A stretch of DNA of 64,000 bases, from assembly GCF_025244845.1 (NCBI RefSeq), contig NZ_CP104264.1, forward strand, positions 1,674,001 through 1,738,000, given 5' to 3'. Source of the DNA: Arthrobacter sp. zg-Y1171 (GTDB lineage: Bacteria; Actinomycetota; Actinomycetes; Actinomycetales; Micrococcaceae). A program made the translations under genes and the position numbers. This document shows, in pieces, positions 1-8,439 of this stretch (the first letter of the stretch is position 1; every line of letters begins with the position of its first letter). Below the pieces are notes generated by a model. It was not told the DNA's origin and did no database searches. It saw only the letters and a list, made by a program, of their open reading frames with translations.

Positions 1-378
1 CGCGGCCAGCTCCCGGGCCACCTGCCGCTGGGGGAAGCCTTTGAAGCTGCCGTTCCGGAACTCTCATCCGCGGAAGCGCGGACCCTGCTGGCCAAATTAG
101 GACTCAAGGCGGATCAGGTGGCGAGCCGCGTCGACGCGTTGTCCCCGGGGGAGCGTACCCGCGCTTCGCTGGCCCTCCTGCAGGCCCGGGGCGTGAACCT
201 GCTGGTCCTGGATGAGCCCACCAACCACTTGGACCTGCCCGCCATCGAACAGCTCGAAGAGGCGCTGGAAAGCTATGAGGGGGCTTTGTTGCTGGTGTCC
301 CACGACAGGCGGCTCTTGGAGAACGTCCGGCTCGACACGCGCTGGGAAGTCGCGGACGGGAAAGTCAGCGCAGCCTAG
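1..378 (+). CDS. ABC-F family ATPase, C-terminal part (5' end outside window)
   Basis: The last 125 residues of an ATP-binding cassette protein are visible; the frame is open from base 1. It carries a signature loop ALSPGER (a variant of LSGGE), Walker B with the ABC-F hallmark LDEPTNHLD, and the H-loop VSHDRRLL. No membrane segment is present. ABC-F proteins are soluble, have two ATPase domains, and act on the ribosome as translation factors or antibiotic-protection proteins. The protein ends about 25 residues after the H-loop, so there is no long C-terminal extension. Which ABC-F subfamily it belongs to cannot be decided without the missing part. Confidence 0.9.
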   Translation, partial: RGQLPGHLPLGEAFEAAVPELSSAEARTLLAKLGLKADQVASRVDALSPGERTRASLALLQARGVNLLVLDEPTNHLDLPAIEQLEEALESYEGALLLVSHDRRLLENVRLDTRWEVADGKVSAA

Positions 379-648
379 CCCCGGCTGGCCGCCGGGCACC
401 CGGCGGATCCGGCGCCGGCCTCCGATCCGGCGGCACGGTGCCGGATGTGATACAAAGTATGCTGTGACGCATCCTTGGGAGGTGTGGAACGTAGGTCTCG
501 GGCGATTTCACGGAAGAAGTGTCCTCATGGCTCCAAGGATGGAATACCGCAGTGCTGCCTCAGCGGCCTGCGGGAGCAACGGCATTACGGTTCAGTACAG
601 GTGCGCAGGGATTCCGCGCACTCCATTGGCGCGCCTCGGAAGCGCCCT

Positions 649-867
649 GTGAAGGCGTTAAGGTCGGCGGAGGTGCCCGTCCTGATCCTTGTCTGGATGT
701 TGTGCGTCGGCACCGATTGGTCAACGGGCACAAAAATCGCCCTCAACGTCGCAGCAGTGGCTGCACTTTGCCTTCGGGAAGCCATTCTGCACCGCCGCCT
801 GGGGGCGAGGCCCGCCCATGGACGGCGCAGCGCCGGTTCACAGCGGCAGCTCGCCACCGCAGCCTAG
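649..867 (+). CDS. possible small membrane protein
   Basis: The 635-bp gap between the ABC-F gene and the esterase holds one frame worth noting. From a GTG at 649 it gives 72 residues, with a hydrophobic stretch VPVLILVWMLCVG, a short polar turn, a second stretch (IALNVAAVAALCL) and a basic tail, the pattern of a two-helix membrane protein. The frame stays open upstream to about 475. No convincing Shine-Dalgarno precedes the GTG, and competing frames exist, so it may not be expressed. A promoter-like TATGCT lies at 458-463. Nothing else in 379-1014 looks like a gene. Confidence 0.25.
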   Translation: MKALRSAEVPVLILVWMLCVGTDWSTGTKIALNVAAVAALCLREAILHRRLGARPAHGRRSAGSQRQLATAA

Positions 868-870
868 GCA

Positions 871-925
871 CCGGGACGGCCGGGCCCGGGGATGTTGGGC
901 GGGGATGTTGGGCCGGGACGGCCGG
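871..925. repeat. nested direct repeats
   Basis: A 13-bp unit, GGGGATGTTGGGC, occurs twice head to tail (888-900 and 901-913). The pair is flanked by two copies of another 13-mer, CCGGGACGGCCGG (871-883 and 913-925). It lies in the non-coding gap before the esterase. The function is unknown. Confidence 0.7.
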
Positions 926-1014
926 CAACGGGTCGTGATCTGGTGGCCCAATCGACGCACGCCTATCGTAGGTAGTCGCAGGTCAGCGGTTCCCCCGGCT
1001 GAAAAGAGTCGATT

Positions 1015-2532
1015 GTGGCTATTGACGTTGCTTCACTGGTGGTTGAAACCGGCAGCGGGCTGGTACAGGGCATAGTCGACGACGGCGTGCGCACCTGGCG
1101 CGGCATCCCCTACGCGGCACCACCCGTGGGCGGCTTCCGGCTCAGGGCGCCGCAGCCGCCGCAGAGCTGGAGCGGTATCCGCTTCGCCGGCAGCTTTGGG
1201 CCTGTTCCTCCCCAGTCCAAAGCCCCCAGCCTCACCGGAACCCGGCGCCGGGTGGCCATGGACGAGGACTGCCTCTCCCTGAATGTCTCTGCACCGCTGG
1301 AACCCGCGGCCGGGCTGCTGCCGGTCCTGGTCTACCTGTACGGCGGTGCCTTCAGCTCCGGGTCCTCGGCGGAGCCGACGTACCGGGGCACAAGGCTGGT
1401 CCGGGACGGCGGCGTTGTCTACGTGTCGCTCAACTACCGCATCGGTGCGCTGGGCTTCATGGACTTCCGCGCGTACTCGACGCCGGACCGGCAGTTCGAT
1501 GCCAACTTGGGCCTGCGGGACCAGGTCGCCGCTTTGGAATGGGTGCAGCAGAACATCGAAGCATTCGGCGGTGACCCCCGCAACGTCACCCTCTTCGGGG
1601 AATCCGCCGGCGGCCTCGCCGTCACCTCCCTGATGTGCGTTCCCAGTGCCCGGTCCCTGTTCCACCAGGCCTATGCGCAAAGTCCGGCACCATCGGCGGC
1701 CTATTCTCCGGAGATGCACGCCGCGTGGGCAGCTGATCTGCTGGAAATCCTCGGCGTACCGCCCTCTGGCGCCGCCGAAGCGCTGACCGGGCTGCCCGCG
1801 GCGAAACTGGTCAACGCCACCCGGAAACTGACCACTAAGATCGGTCCGGTCAAGCAGCCCGGGTCGCTGAGTGTGTCACCGGTGATAGACGGCGACTTCC
1901 TGCCCAGGCACCCCGTTGACATGTTCCTTGCCGGAGATTCGAATCCGGTTCCCCTGGTGCTGGGCACCATGGCCCGGGAGGGTGCGCTGTTCGCGAAGGT
2001 TTCCAACATCCTGCCGTCCACGCCCCAACGGATCGAGAAGATGTTTGCAGGCACCGATCCGCTGGCGCGGGACCGGGTGGTGGCTGCGTATCCCGGCTAC
2101 CCGTCCCGGCAGCGTTCGGTGGATATCAGCGGCGACCTGGTGTTCTGGTATCCCAGCCAGATGGTTGCCGAGGGCCACTCGCGTGTTGCTCCCACCTGGG
2201 CATACCGCTATGACTATGCAACACCGGCAATGAACCTGCTGGGGTTCGGCGCCACCCATTCCTTCGATGTGCCGGTGATGTTCGGGGATATCGGAATCGG
2301 AACCGCCAAGGCCCTGACCCTGCTGGGCGGAGCAGGAGAGCTGAGGGCCCTGTCCAAACGGTTCCAGGGTTCGTTGCTGAGCCTGGCCCGGCATTCCCAC
2401 CCCGGCAGTGACTGGCCGGCCTACGACGAAGTCCGCCGGCAAACCCGCGTGTTCGACAAGCTGGACCGGATTGAATCGGATCCGTTTCCGGAGCGGCGCC
2501 GGGCCTGGTCCGGTTACCGGGGCTACATCTGA
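1015..2532 (+). CDS. type B carboxylesterase family hydrolase
   Basis: A 505-residue alpha/beta hydrolase, the usual length for the carboxylesterase type B family, which hydrolyses carboxylic esters. Visible landmarks are the N-terminal signature VRTWRGIPYAAPPVG, the block EDCLSLNVSAP, the nucleophile elbow FGESAGG with Ser197, the acidic residue Glu322 in AREGALF, and His415 in GATHSFDVPVMFG. The oxyanion-hole motif, normally HGG, reads YGG here (Tyr109-Gly110-Gly111). There is no signal peptide, so the enzyme is probably cytoplasmic. The GTG start at 1015 has only a weak purine stretch upstream. It is followed by lpd on the same strand, with no obvious functional link. Confidence 0.88.
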   Translation: MAIDVASLVVETGSGLVQGIVDDGVRTWRGIPYAAPPVGGFRLRAPQPPQSWSGIRFAGSFGPVPPQSKAPSLTGTRRRVAMDEDCLSLNVSAPLEPAAGLLPVLVYLYGGAFSSGSSAEPTYRGTRLVRDGGVVYVSLNYRIGALGFMDFRAYSTPDRQFDANLGLRDQVAALEWVQQNIEAFGGDPRNVTLFGESAGGLAVTSLMCVPSARSLFHQAYAQSPAPSAAYSPEMHAAWAADLLEILGVPPSGAAEALTGLPAAKLVNATRKLTTKIGPVKQPGSLSVSPVIDGDFLPRHPVDMFLAGDSNPVPLVLGTMAREGALFAKVSNILPSTPQRIEKMFAGTDPLARDRVVAAYPGYPSRQRSVDISGDLVFWYPSQMVAEGHSRVAPTWAYRYDYATPAMNLLGFGATHSFDVPVMFGDIGIGTAKALTLLGGAGELRALSKRFQGSLLSLARHSHPGSDWPAYDEVRRQTRVFDKLDRIESDPFPERRRAWSGYRGYI

Positions 2533-2611
2533 TCGTTCCCGGCACCCGTGCCCTTGGCGGCACCTCGTGAGAGCCTTAAACCGGCTGAGGAATTTCCCCG
2601 CACCCCCAGGC

Positions 2612-2619
2612 AAGGAGAG
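2612..2619 (+). promoter_or_regulatory. ribosome binding site fixing the lpd start
   Basis: AAGGAGAG lies 9 nt before the ATG at 2629. This selects that ATG over in-frame codons further upstream (the frame is open from 2548). Confidence 0.8.
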
Positions 2620-2628
2620 TTGGTTCCC

Positions 2629-4029
2629 ATGAGCGAACATTACGACGTCGTGGTCCTCGGGGCCGGACCGGGAGGCTATGTGGCCGCCATCCGCGCGGCC
2701 CAACTGGGCTTGAAGACGGCAATCGTGGAGGAGAAATACTGGGGCGGCGTCTGCCTCAACGTCGGGTGCATTCCGTCCAAGGCACTGCTGCGCAATGCCG
2801 AACTGGCGCAGATTTTCACCAACCAGGCCAAGACGTTCGGCATGAGCGGCGACGTCACCTTTGATTACGGAGCGGCCTTTGACCGCAGCCGCCAGGTCGC
2901 CGACGGCCGGGTCAAGGGCGTCCACTTCCTGATGAAGAAGAACAAGATCACGGAGTACGACGGCCACGGCGTCTTCACCGACGACCACACCCTCGAGGTG
3001 GACCTGTCCAAAGGCGGCAGCGAGAGCATCACGTTCGACAACGCGATCATCGCCACCGGGACCTACGTACGGCTGCTGCCCGGCGTCGAACTGAGCGAAA
3101 ACGTGGTCACCTACGAAGCCCAGATCCTGGACCGGGACCTGCCGAAGAAAATGGTGATCGTCGGTGCCGGGGCCATCGGGATGGAATTCGGCTATGTGCT
3201 GCGTAGCTACGGCGTGGATGTGACCATCATCGAATTCCTGGACCGGGCCCTGCCCAACGAGGATGTGGACGTCTCCAAGGAGATCACCAAGCAGTACAAG
3301 AAGCTCGGCATCCCCATCCTCACCTCCACCAAGGTGGAAACGGTGAAGGACAACGGCTCGTCCGTCACAGTCACCTATACGGACAAGAACGGCCAGCAGG
3401 GCAGCATCGAAGCCGACCGGGTGATGATGTCCATCGGCTTTGCCCCGCGCACCGAGGGCTTCGGCCTGGAAAAAACCGGGGTGGAGCTCACCGACCGCGG
3501 AGCCATCGGCATCGATGACTACATGCGCACCAATGTCCCGCACATCTACGCCATCGGCGATATCACTGCCAAGCTCCAGCTCGCCCACGTGGCGGAGGCC
3601 ATGGGAGTGGTGGCAGCTGAAACCATCGGCAAGGCGGAAACCCTGCCGCTGGGCGATTACCGCATGATGCCCCGTGCCACCTTCTGCCAGCCACAGGTAG
3701 CCAGCTTCGGGCTCACCGAACAGCAGGCCCGCGACGAGGGTCACGAGGTCATAGTCAGCACCTTCCCGTTTACCGCCAACGGCAAAGCCCACGGGCTGGG
3801 CGAACCGGTGGGCTTCGTGAAACTGGTGGCCGACGCCAAGTACGGGGAACTGCTGGGCGGGCACCTGATCGGCCCCGACGTCTCGGAGCTGCTGCCGGAA
3901 CTGACCCTGGCACAGAAGTGGGACCTGACAGCGGCCGAACTCGCCCGCAATGTGCACACCCACCCGACCCTCAGTGAAGCGCTGCAGGAAGCTTTCCACG
4001 GACTGACCGGCCACATGATCAACTTCTAG
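2629..4029 (+). CDS. lpdA: dihydrolipoyl dehydrogenase
   Basis: A 466-residue flavoprotein that reoxidises the dihydrolipoyl group of 2-oxoacid dehydrogenase complexes, passing electrons through a disulfide and FAD to NAD+. The FAD-binding fold GAGPGG is at residues 11-16. The redox disulfide is Cys42/Cys47 in [16 protein letters not shown]. The NAD-binding [10 protein letters not shown] motif lies mid-protein, and a second FAD contact is seen in YAIGDI. The C-terminal dimer-interface catalytic pair is in [13 protein letters not shown]. Length and motifs are canonical. No E1 or E2 genes lie next to it, so it probably serves complexes encoded elsewhere. Confidence 0.96.
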   Translation: MSEHYDVVVLGAGPGGYVAAIRAAQLGLKTAIVEEKYWGGVCLNVGCIPSKALLRNAELAQIFTNQAKTFGMSGDVTFDYGAAFDRSRQVADGRVKGVHFLMKKNKITEYDGHGVFTDDHTLEVDLSKGGSESITFDNAIIATGTYVRLLPGVELSENVVTYEAQILDRDLPKKMVIVGAGAIGMEFGYVLRSYGVDVTIIEFLDRALPNEDVDVSKEITKQYKKLGIPILTSTKVETVKDNGSSVTVTYTDKNGQQGSIEADRVMMSIGFAPRTEGFGLEKTGVELTDRGAIGIDDYMRTNVPHIYAIGDITAKLQLAHVAEAMGVVAAETIGKAETLPLGDYRMMPRATFCQPQVASFGLTEQQARDEGHEVIVSTFPFTANGKAHGLGEPVGFVKLVADAKYGELLGGHLIGPDVSELLPELTLAQKWDLTAAELARNVHTHPTLSEALQEAFHGLTGHMINF

Positions 4030-4066
4030 CCGGGGTACCGCTTTCCAGCGAGCGAAGGGCACCGCC

Positions 4067-5716
4067 ATGAATGCAGGCAGAATCGTACTGATCGTTATTG
4101 GTTCCCTGCTGGTCCTCGCCGGACTGACTGCCGGGGCCGGCGCTGCCGGCTTGGGAACCCTGGCCGCGGCCCAGGGCGACGACGGCTACCTATCCGTTCC
4201 CGAAGAGACCTACAGTGTCGGCTCGTACGCCCTGACCAGCGAGAACGTCGAGGTGAGTACGGGCATCCGGGCTCAGGACGATGTCGGGAGGGTGCAGGTC
4301 CGGGGAACCGACCCCGACGGTGAGCTGTTTATCGGGATTGCGTCCAGGGCCGACGTCGACCGGTACCTGGCCGGGGTTGCCCATTCGGAACTCGGAGACG
4401 TTACGTTCGATCCCTTCTCCGCGCAATACGAGGAGAGCCCGGGCGCCGCCGCACCGGCCCCGCCGGGGGAGCAGGACTTCTGGTCCGCCTCTTCCGCAGG
4501 AACCGGCACGCAGGAGCTTGAGTGGCCGCTGCAGGAGGGCGAATGGACCGTCGTCGTGATGAACGCCGACGCCTCTCCCGGGGTCACGGCGGACCTGCAG
4601 GTGGGAATCCGCTCCGACGTTCTGGGACCTCTCGCCTGGTGGCTGCTGATCGGGGCCGTCGTCCTGGTGCTCGGCGGCGCGGCGCTGATCCTCGCTGCGA
4701 TCCTGGCCGGCCGGAAGCACACCGGAGCATACCCCGGTCCCAGCGGCGGGCACGGTCCCTATGGTTACGCAGCGGCGCCGGTTCCCGCTTCCGGTGAGAC
4801 GCCTGCGTCCCCGCCGGCGGGGACGCCTGCAGGGACGCAGGTTCCGGCAGGCGCCACGGCGGCAGGTGCGCCGCCGGGCACCGCGGAGGCACCGGCGTTG
4901 TCCGGCGCCCGGGCAGCGCAGCTGTCCGCTGGAGGCACCGGGGCACCGTATCCGGCCCGGCTCTACGGGGAACTGGACCCGGGGCTCTCCCGCTGGTTGT
5001 GGCTGGTGAAGTGGTTCCTGGCCATTCCGCACTTCATCCTGCTGGCCTTCCTGTGGATCGCCTTCTGGGTAGCCACCGTCATTGCGGGTTTCGCCATCCT
5101 CTTCACTGCCCGTTATCCGCGGGGGCTTTTCGAGTTCAACGTGGGGGTGCTCCGCTGGAGCTGGCGGGTGGCGTTCTATGCCACAGGCGTGCTGGGCACG
5201 GACAGGTATCCGCCCTTCAGCCTGGAGCGCACCGACTATCCGGCGGACTTCGACGTTGCCTACCCGGAACGGCTTTCGCGCGGGCTGGTCCTGGTGAAGT
5301 GGTGGCTGCTGGTTATCCCGCAGGCACTGATCGTGGGGGCGTTCACCGGGTCCGGCTACGTCATTGTGCGCCAAAACGGCCCGTTCGGCGGGTGGGACCG
5401 AAGCATGGGCGACGGCGGCTCGGCGGTGAACTGGGCAACGGACCCGGCCGGCGAAGGCCTGCGGTCGGCCGGCGGCTGGACAGTGGGCATCTCCCTGCTG
5501 ACCCTGCTGGTCCTGGTCGCTGCAGTGGCCCTGTTGTTCACCGGCCGCTATCCGCGTCCGCTGTTCGAGTTCGTTATGGGCCTGCAGCGCTGGTCCTACC
5601 GCGTCCTGGCTTACACGGCGCTGATGCGCGACGAATACCCGCCGTTCCGGCTGGACCAGGGACCGGTTGACGCGCGGGACCTGCCGGCTGCCGGGGGTGC
5701 GGCACGTTTCAGCTAG
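4067..5716 (+). CDS. DUF4389 domain membrane protein
   Basis: 549 residues. An N-terminal membrane segment (about 5-37) leads into a roughly 150-residue extracytoplasmic beta-type region, a second helix (WWLLIGAVVLVLGGAALILAAIL, near 190-212), an Ala/Pro/Gly-rich linker, and then two copies of the DUF4389 unit. Each unit has a motif like YPxRLxxxLxPGLSRWLWLVKWFLAIPH, membrane helices, and the sequence TxRYPRxLFEFxxGxxRWxxR. DUF4389 has no established function. The ATG at 4067 has GAAGGG upstream and lies 37 nt after lpd, so co-transcription is possible. Confidence 0.85.
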   Translation: MNAGRIVLIVIGSLLVLAGLTAGAGAAGLGTLAAAQGDDGYLSVPEETYSVGSYALTSENVEVSTGIRAQDDVGRVQVRGTDPDGELFIGIASRADVDRYLAGVAHSELGDVTFDPFSAQYEESPGAAAPAPPGEQDFWSASSAGTGTQELEWPLQEGEWTVVVMNADASPGVTADLQVGIRSDVLGPLAWWLLIGAVVLVLGGAALILAAILAGRKHTGAYPGPSGGHGPYGYAAAPVPASGETPASPPAGTPAGTQVPAGATAAGAPPGTAEAPALSGARAAQLSAGGTGAPYPARLYGELDPGLSRWLWLVKWFLAIPHFILLAFLWIAFWVATVIAGFAILFTARYPRGLFEFNVGVLRWSWRVAFYATGVLGTDRYPPFSLERTDYPADFDVAYPERLSRGLVLVKWWLLVIPQALIVGAFTGSGYVIVRQNGPFGGWDRSMGDGGSAVNWATDPAGEGLRSAGGWTVGISLLTLLVLVAAVALLFTGRYPRPLFEFVMGLQRWSYRVLAYTALMRDEYPPFRLDQGPVDARDLPAAGGAARFS

Positions 5717-5782
5717 CCGGCCGATCTGCCTACGGCACGGCAGCCCTTGCCGCAGCGGCACCCGCTGCGGGGTCCGGTAGGG

Positions 5783-5788
5783 CATACT
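5783..5788 (+). promoter_or_regulatory. -10 box CATACT, leaderless start of gene at 5796
   Basis: The hexamer ends 7 nt before the ATG and no Shine-Dalgarno is present, so the transcript probably begins at the start codon. The same hexamer at the same distance precedes the glycosyltransferase at 7279. Confidence 0.55.
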
Positions 5789-5795
5789 GGGCCGC

Positions 5796-6623
5796 ATGAC
5801 GAGCTTGGAAGGGCCGCTTTCCGATCCGCAGTCCGGAGTCTGGATCGCGGAGCGGCTGGCTGAGCCCGGTACAGTTGCGGGCACCGTTCCCGGCGGGTTC
5901 GAGGCCTACGCACGGGTTTTCCACCCGATCCGGGCGCAGCTGCTGGGCTGGCAGCAGGACGGGCCGGTACGTGCCGAGTCCCGCCCCATGCGCTGGGAAG
6001 AGCTGGCGGAGGTGCGCGGCACGGTGGCCCATCCGATGATGCAGTGGTCCTCCATTCTGGCCGGCTACCGCAATCCGGTATCGAATGAACCGGGGTGGCA
6101 CTATGAAGACCCGTTGGTCGGCGCGCTCCCGGCGGGCACCCTGGCCGAGGTAAGCCGCATTCTCGGTGCACACACACAAACTTCCGGCCGTTGCTTTGCC
6201 GGGCTGTGGGACGGGTACGGCTGGGTGGCCGGCAGCGGGGAGACCCTTCCCGGGTTCCCGGGCGCCGGAGACCCGGAGGGGCCGGCGCAGCCCTTCCGGG
6301 GCCACGAGTCCGTGCAGACCGCGCGCCGCCTCGAGCTGCCGCTGCGCGACTACCTGTTGTTTGCCGGCAGCCTGGCGGTCTTTGCCGAACCGGGCTGGCA
6401 GGAGCACAACGGCTGGGATCCGATCCAGAGCCCCAATCTTCTCTGGCCGGCCGACGGCGCATGGTTCCTGGCCTCCGAGATCGACTTCGACTCCACGATC
6501 GTGGGCGGGTCGGCGGACCTGATCCGGGACCTGCAGCAGGCCGCAGCGCTCGAAGCCATGGAGGTTCCACCGGACGGTGACCTGACCCATCTCGGCGACC
6601 AGCTGAATGAGGTCCCCGACTGA
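5796..6623 (+). CDS. hypothetical protein, 275 aa
   Basis: I do not recognise the family. The product is acidic and looks soluble, with no signal peptide or membrane segment. It is rich in Trp, Gly and Pro and shows blocks such as FEAYARVFHPI, MRWEELAEVRG, FAGLWDGYGW, LLFAGSL, NGWDPIQSPNLLWP, and AWFLASEIDFDSTIVGGSADLI near the C-terminus. The well-formed WPADxAWFLxxExDxDST block suggests a conserved actinobacterial protein rather than a chance frame. It has its own leaderless promoter and no evident operon partner. Confidence 0.8.
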   Translation: MTSLEGPLSDPQSGVWIAERLAEPGTVAGTVPGGFEAYARVFHPIRAQLLGWQQDGPVRAESRPMRWEELAEVRGTVAHPMMQWSSILAGYRNPVSNEPGWHYEDPLVGALPAGTLAEVSRILGAHTQTSGRCFAGLWDGYGWVAGSGETLPGFPGAGDPEGPAQPFRGHESVQTARRLELPLRDYLLFAGSLAVFAEPGWQEHNGWDPIQSPNLLWPADGAWFLASEIDFDSTIVGGSADLIRDLQQAAALEAMEVPPDGDLTHLGDQLNEVPD

Positions 6624-6731
6624 AGCGGCGGCCGTCTGCCCGGGAGCGCCGTCACAGCAGCGTCAGACAGCTAACAGGGGTCTGTGAGCAAGGCATCCAC
6701 GGATCCGGCCGATGAGCAACAGTCCTGTGGA

Positions 6732-6737
6732 TAAGCT
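6732..6737 (+). promoter_or_regulatory. -10 box TAAGCT, leaderless start of thioesterase at 6744
   Basis: The hexamer ends 6 nt before the ATG, and no ribosome binding site is seen. Confidence 0.55.
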
Positions 6738-6743
6738 GAATAT

Positions 6744-7193
6744 ATGCCCCTCGAGAACATCAATTTCCACACCCGCAAGTGGGTCCGCCCCGAGGACCTG
6801 AACGCCAACGGCACCCTGTTCGGCGGCAGCCTGCTGCGCTGGATCGACGAAGAAGCTACGGTCTATGCCATCCTGCAGATGGGCAACGGCCGGGTGGTCA
6901 CCAAATTCATGTCGGAGATCAACTTCGTCAGCTCGGCGGTGCAGGGCGACCTGATTGAAATGGGGCTCACGGCAACCAAGTTCGGCCGTACGTCGCTGAC
7001 CATGCAGGCAGAAGTGCGGAACATGATTACCCGCCGCAGCATCCTGACGATCGACAAGATCGTGTTCGTCAACCTGGATGAAGAAGGCAAGCCCGTCCCG
7101 CACGGCTACACCACCATCAGTTACGACCGCGACCGCCTGCCTTCCCACCACATCCCGCCGGTGCCGTTCGGCGTGGAACCGTACTCCGCCTAG
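6744..7193 (+). CDS. acyl-CoA thioesterase, hotdog fold
   Basis: 149 residues, the size of a single hotdog domain. The N-terminal motif LNANGTLFGGSLLRWIDEEA is the typical acyl-CoA hydrolase (YciA/BFIT) active-site helix with its Asn/Gly loop and acidic residue. It is followed by the strand NFVSSAVQGDLIEMG and the block TSLTMQAEVRN. Such enzymes hydrolyse acyl-CoA thioesters in the cytoplasm; chain-length preference cannot be read from sequence. It appears to be a single-gene unit with its own promoter. Confidence 0.88.
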   Translation: MPLENINFHTRKWVRPEDLNANGTLFGGSLLRWIDEEATVYAILQMGNGRVVTKFMSEINFVSSAVQGDLIEMGLTATKFGRTSLTMQAEVRNMITRRSILTIDKIVFVNLDEEGKPVPHGYTTISYDRDRLPSHHIPPVPFGVEPYSA

Positions 7194-7265
7194 CGGCTCC
7201 GCCTGCCAGTACCCCCGCCTGTCAGTACCCGCCTGCCTGCTCAGGTGCGGGCCGCGAATACAAGG

Positions 7266-7271
7266 CATACT
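7266..7271 (+). promoter_or_regulatory. -10 box CATACT, leaderless start of glycosyltransferase at 7279
   Basis: CATACT ends 7 nt before the ATG at 7279. The wider sequence, ATACTTACTA, resembles ATACTTAGTA on the minus strand of the bidirectional promoter near 10475, suggesting shared control of the glycan genes. Confidence 0.5.
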
Positions 7272-7278
7272 TACTAAT

Positions 7279-8427
7279 ATGAGTCTTGACTTCCCCCTGC
7301 CGCAGGGGCGTGCGGCAGGCGGGAAACCATTGCGCATAGCCGTCCTGTCCCACCTGCACCACCCGATCTCCAGCCCGTTCCAGGGCGGACTCGAAATGCA
7401 CACCTCGCTGATGGCGGACGAACTCGCGTCCCGCGGCCACGACGTCACGCTCTTCGCCAAGGCCGGCTCCGTGTCCAGCGGCCGGGTGGTGGAGGTCCTC
7501 CCGGAAACTTTCGAATTCCGGCGCGGGCTGGCTCCCGCACAAATGCAGCGGCAGCAGCAGTCCCTCGACGCCGCGCTGGGCTCCGCCGTTGCCGCGGTCC
7601 GGGCCGGCGCTTTCGACGTCGTCGTGAACAACTCCCTGAGCCTGCTCCCATACCTGGAGCTTGCGGATGTGCCCATGCTGACCATCCTCCACACCCCGCC
7701 GCTGCCGTGGATCGTGGACGCCGTGGAGGACGGTCGCGCGCCGCTCTCACCGCTGCACCGCTTCGTCAGTGTTTCGGCCCGCAATGCCACCGGCTGGTCC
7801 CCGCACCTGCCGGACCTGCACGTCATCCACAACGGCATCCGGCTGGCGGACTGGCCCGCGGGCACCGGACGCCGCACCGGAACCGTCGTCTGGGCCGGAC
7901 GGGTCACGCCCGAAAAGGGCCTCCACATAGCGATTGATGCGGCCCGGATGGCAGGGATGGAACTGCACTTCGCCGGGCCGATCAGCGATGCGAAGTATTT
8001 CGAACGCACCGTCGCACCGCACCTGGGCCGCGGGGTGCAGCACGTCGGCCACCTCGACCACCGGGAACTGGCCGCCTTCCTTGGGTCCGGAGAGGTCTTC
8101 ATTGCCTCGCCTGTCTGGTCCGAGCCCTTCGGATTGACCGCACTGGAGGCGATGGCCTGCGGTACGCCGGTGGCTGCCCTGCCCCTGGGCGCCATGCCGG
8201 AGATCATCGACGCCGACGGGGGCCGGCTCGCGGAAGGCCTCGGTGCCGATGCCCTGGCCGCAGCCATCACGGACGCGCGCGGCCTCGACCGTGAGCGGGT
8301 ACGGAAATCCGCGGCCCGCTTCAGCGCCTCAGCCATGGTGGATTCCTACGAGGAGCAGATGCGCTCCCTCCCCCAACCGGACGGCCTGCCCGACTCCGGT
8401 CATCCCGACGCCGTCCTCGTGCCCTAA
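7279..8427 (+). CDS. GT4-type glycosyltransferase (GT-B fold)
   Basis: 382 residues. The N-terminal acceptor-side motif is AVLSHLHHPISSPFQGGLEMHTSLMADELASRGHDVTLFA, with the usual glycine-rich loop, and the linker contains VIHNGI. The donor domain shows VVWAGRVTPEKGLHIAIDAA, and the diagnostic EX7E motif is EPFGLTALE followed by AMACGTPVAA. These features place it in family GT4, which transfers a sugar from a nucleotide donor with retention. There is no membrane anchor. It is followed after 12 nt by the next glycosyltransferase and is the first gene of an accessory glycan locus. Donor and acceptor are unknown. An upstream in-frame extension to 7078 is rejected because it overlaps the thioesterase. 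Confidence 0.9.
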   Translation: MSLDFPLPQGRAAGGKPLRIAVLSHLHHPISSPFQGGLEMHTSLMADELASRGHDVTLFAKAGSVSSGRVVEVLPETFEFRRGLAPAQMQRQQQSLDAALGSAVAAVRAGAFDVVVNNSLSLLPYLELADVPMLTILHTPPLPWIVDAVEDGRAPLSPLHRFVSVSARNATGWSPHLPDLHVIHNGIRLADWPAGTGRRTGTVVWAGRVTPEKGLHIAIDAARMAGMELHFAGPISDAKYFERTVAPHLGRGVQHVGHLDHRELAAFLGSGEVFIASPVWSEPFGLTALEAMACGTPVAALPLGAMPEIIDADGGRLAEGLGADALAAAITDARGLDRERVRKSAARFSASAMVDSYEEQMRSLPQPDGLPDSGHPDAVLVP

Positions 8428-8439
8428 CAGGAGCAGCAC

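Noticed and set aside
1876..4068. Open frame of 730 codons on the minus strand
   Set aside because: It is antisense to lpdA and the esterase; composition is His/Gly/Val-rich without domains.
7078..7278. Longer N-terminus for the first glycosyltransferase
   Set aside because: It would overlap the thioesterase gene and adds a non-homologous Ser/Arg/Pro-rich segment.
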